Below are positions 62,216 through 64,000 of a DNA stretch of 64,000 nt, piece by piece; position 1 is the first letter of the stretch, and every line of letters starts with the position of its first letter. Under the pieces are notes generated by a model, which had not been told where the DNA came from, did no database searches, and was given only the letters and a program-made list of their open reading frames with translations. Made by a program: the position numbers and the translations under genes. This DNA comes from Fluctibacter halophilus (GTDB taxonomy: Bacteria; Pseudomonadota; Gammaproteobacteria; Enterobacterales; Alteromonadaceae), in contig NZ_JAJEWP010000002.1 of assembly GCF_020687825.1 (NCBI RefSeq), forward strand, positions 372,001-436,000. Direction: 5' to 3'.

Positions 62216-63952
62216 ATGAACATTCATGCATTATTGACCGAACGATTTCGTGCTGCCGCAGTGGCAGTGGGGGCCCCAGAAGACGCGCCGGTTCCGCTGA
62301 GCCGAAGCACCCGCCCGGAGTTCGGTGAATACCAGTTTAACGGTGCCATGGCGCTGGCCAAATCGTTAAAGAAGAATCCCCGTGAGATAGCCAACCAGAT
62401 CGTAGAAGCGGTCGATTTGGACGGGATTGTTGATAAGTTAGAGATTGCCGGCCCCGGATTTATCAATGTGCACCTGGATGCCAACTGGCTGGCAGGTCAA
62501 TTGAGCATTGCCAGTCAGGATGAGCGTTTGGGCATTGCCCCGGAATCCCCCCACACCGTGGTGGTGGATTATTCTTCTCCTAACCTGGCCAAAGAGATGC
62601 ACGTCGGTCACCTGCGCAGCACCATTATCGGCGATGCGGTGGTCAAAGCCCTTGAGTTTATGGGCCACAAGGTGATCCGCCAGAATCACATGGGCGATTG
62701 GGGCACTCAGTTCGGCATGCTACTGGCCCACCTGAGCGACAAATTACAGGCCAACGAAGTGGCCGAAACGGCCCTGTCGGATTTGGAAACCTTTTACCGC
62801 GAGGCTAAAATTCGCTTCGACGAAGAGCAGGGCTTTGCCGACCGCGCACGTGAATACGTGGTGAAACTGCAAAGCGGTGATGCACAGTGTCTGACCCTGT
62901 GGCAGCAATTTATCGATGTGTCGGTGACGCACAGCGAAGAAGTGTATGACAAGCTGAATGTTACGCTGACCCGCGACGACATCATGGGTGAAAGTGCATA
63001 TAACCATGACCTGGCTGCCGTTGTTGCTGATCTCAAGCAACAGGGGATTGCGGTAGAAGATCAGGGCGCACAGGTGGTGTTTTTGGAAGAGCTGGCCGAC
63101 AAAGAAGGCAAGCCCGCCGTGTACATCATTCAGAAGTCCGGCGGCGGCTACTTGTACGCCACCACGGATTTGGCCGCTATCCGCTACCGTTGTCAGACCC
63201 TGGGCGCAGACCGCACGTTGATTTTCACCGATGCCCGTCAGGCGCTGCACTTCAAGCAAACTGAGATGGTGGCACGCAAAGCGGGCTTTATTCAGCCACA
63301 GCAAACCTATGAGCATTGTCCGTTCGGGATGATGCTGGGCAGTGACGGTAAACCGTTTAAAACCCGTACTGGCGGAACGGTAAAACTGGCTGACCTGCTG
63401 GATGAAGCGGTCGAGCGCGCCCATGCATTGTTGGCCGCCAGAGACAGCGACCTGAGTGAACAGGAACGCAAAGACATTGCTGCCAAGGTAGGGATCGGTG
63501 CGGTGAAATATGCCGACCTGAGTAAAAACCGTACCACGGACTATGTGTTCAACTGGGACACCATGCTGGCCTTCGAGGGCAATACCGCCCCTTACTTACA
63601 GTATGCCTACACCCGGGTTAAAAGTGTGTTCCGCAAAGCGGGCCTGAACGTGGATGACGTAGCCGCGCCAATCCGCCTGGAGGCGGCGCAGGAACGTGCC
63701 CTGGCGATCAAACTGTTGCAATACGTTGAAGCGATTAATCAGGTCACTGCAGAAGCAACACCCCATGTGTTGTGTGTCTATTTGTATGAACTGGCCAGTT
63801 TGTTCATGAGCTTCTACGAAGCCTGTCCTATCCTGAAACCGGGTATCGACGAAGCCGTGCGTGACAGTCGCTTGATGTTGGCCGCGCTGACGGCTCGCAC
63901 CTTGAAGTCTGGTCTGGATTTGCTCGGCATTGCCAGCATGGAAAAAATGTAA
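62216..63952 (+). CDS. argS: Arginyl-tRNA synthetase
   Basis: A 578-residue class I synthetase. The start [26 protein letters not shown] is the Arg-specific N-terminal domain, the HIGH-like motif is HVGHLRS (within [15 protein letters not shown]) and the C-terminal anticodon region ends [12 protein letters not shown] canonical KMSKS is replaced by [14 protein letters not shown], as usual in this family. It charges tRNA-Arg and follows prfC by 30 bases. Confidence 0.96.
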   Translation: MNIHALLTERFRAAAVAVGAPEDAPVPLSRSTRPEFGEYQFNGAMALAKSLKKNPREIANQIVEAVDLDGIVDKLEIAGPGFINVHLDANWLAGQLSIASQDERLGIAPESPHTVVVDYSSPNLAKEMHVGHLRSTIIGDAVVKALEFMGHKVIRQNHMGDWGTQFGMLLAHLSDKLQANEVAETALSDLETFYREAKIRFDEEQGFADRAREYVVKLQSGDAQCLTLWQQFIDVSVTHSEEVYDKLNVTLTRDDIMGESAYNHDLAAVVADLKQQGIAVEDQGAQVVFLEELADKEGKPAVYIIQKSGGGYLYATTDLAAIRYRCQTLGADRTLIFTDARQALHFKQTEMVARKAGFIQPQQTYEHCPFGMMLGSDGKPFKTRTGGTVKLADLLDEAVERAHALLAARDSDLSEQERKDIAAKVGIGAVKYADLSKNRTTDYVFNWDTMLAFEGNTAPYLQYAYTRVKSVFRKAGLNVDDVAAPIRLEAAQERALAIKLLQYVEAINQVTAEATPHVLCVYLYELASLFMSFYEACPILKPGIDEAVRDSRLMLAALTARTLKSGLDLLGIASMEKM

Positions 63953-63965
63953 GCCAGCTGTGCAG

Positions 63966-63995
63966 AAAAAAAAGCGCCATTTGGCGCTTTTTTTG
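63966..63995 (+). terminator. Terminator after argS
   Basis: AAAAAAAAGCGCC-ATTT-GGCGCTTTTTTT is a short GC stem with a T tract close behind the argS stop. Confidence 0.85.
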
Positions 63996-64000
63996 TGTTT

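Noticed and set aside
1-64000. Insertion sequences or transposases
   Set aside because: No transposase motif or pair of terminal inverted repeats with target duplications was seen; the only recombinases are the two tyrosine types in the element.

Overview
The window reads as a gammaproteobacterial chromosome, most like a marine Alteromonadales (Alteromonas/Shewanella relatives). The evidence is the psp-ycjXF-tyrR gene order, phhA directly upstream of tyrR, a TonB2-type energy-transduction cluster (DUF3450, long ExbB, ExbB, ExbD, short TonB, TPR protein), very large TonB receptors and a holD-rimI-prfC neighbourhood. A 25 kb integrated mobilizable element splits this chromosome at prfC.

Region 1 (1-11.4 kb) is stress and amino-acid metabolism. 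It holds sapA (partial) and pspF facing pspABC, then ycjX-ycjF, phhA and tyrR. Near-perfect TyrR boxes lie in front of phhA and tyrR. maiA follows, then a divergent Lrp-type regulator and leucine dehydrogenase, the 4.5S SRP RNA and a ComFB-like protein. Region 2 (11.9-23.1 kb) is an outer-membrane uptake system: a highly expressed TonB receptor, a methyltransferase, a TPR/2OG-oxygenase protein and the complete TonB2 operon. Region 3 (23.1-33.3 kb) holds tmcA, a thioesterase and an iron alcohol dehydrogenase. It then has a TPP-riboswitch thiamine-salvage operon (receptor, YkoF-like, two tandem PnuT-like transporters, kinase), tRNA-Trp followed by 185-bp tandem repeats of its own 3' end, and holD-rimI.

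Region 4 (35.4-60.65 kb) is a mobile element inside the 5' end of prfC. An orphan 5' fragment of host prfC stays at the left end, and the element supplies a new start for the intact prfC at the right end. The integrase is of the SXT type, but no type IV secretion genes are present. The element carries a coupling-protein operon, MobC, a relaxase and a hairpin-rich candidate oriT, so it looks like an integrative mobilizable element. Its cargo is mainly defence and anti-defence: a type IC restriction-modification locus with an embedded PrrC anticodon nuclease, an ArdA antirestriction protein, an AbiEi/AbiEii system, and an unrecognised two-gene operon. That operon pairs a Fe(II)/2-oxoglutarate oxygenase with a HEPN-motif zinc-ribbon protein and is the best candidate for something undescribed. 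Region 5 (60.6-64 kb) is prfC and argS.

The genes fit together in three ways. TyrR probably controls aromatic catabolism through the two boxes. The riboswitch probably controls thiamine import and phosphorylation by hiding a ribosome binding site. On the element, ArdA would protect incoming DNA while the restriction locus and PrrC guard the established host.
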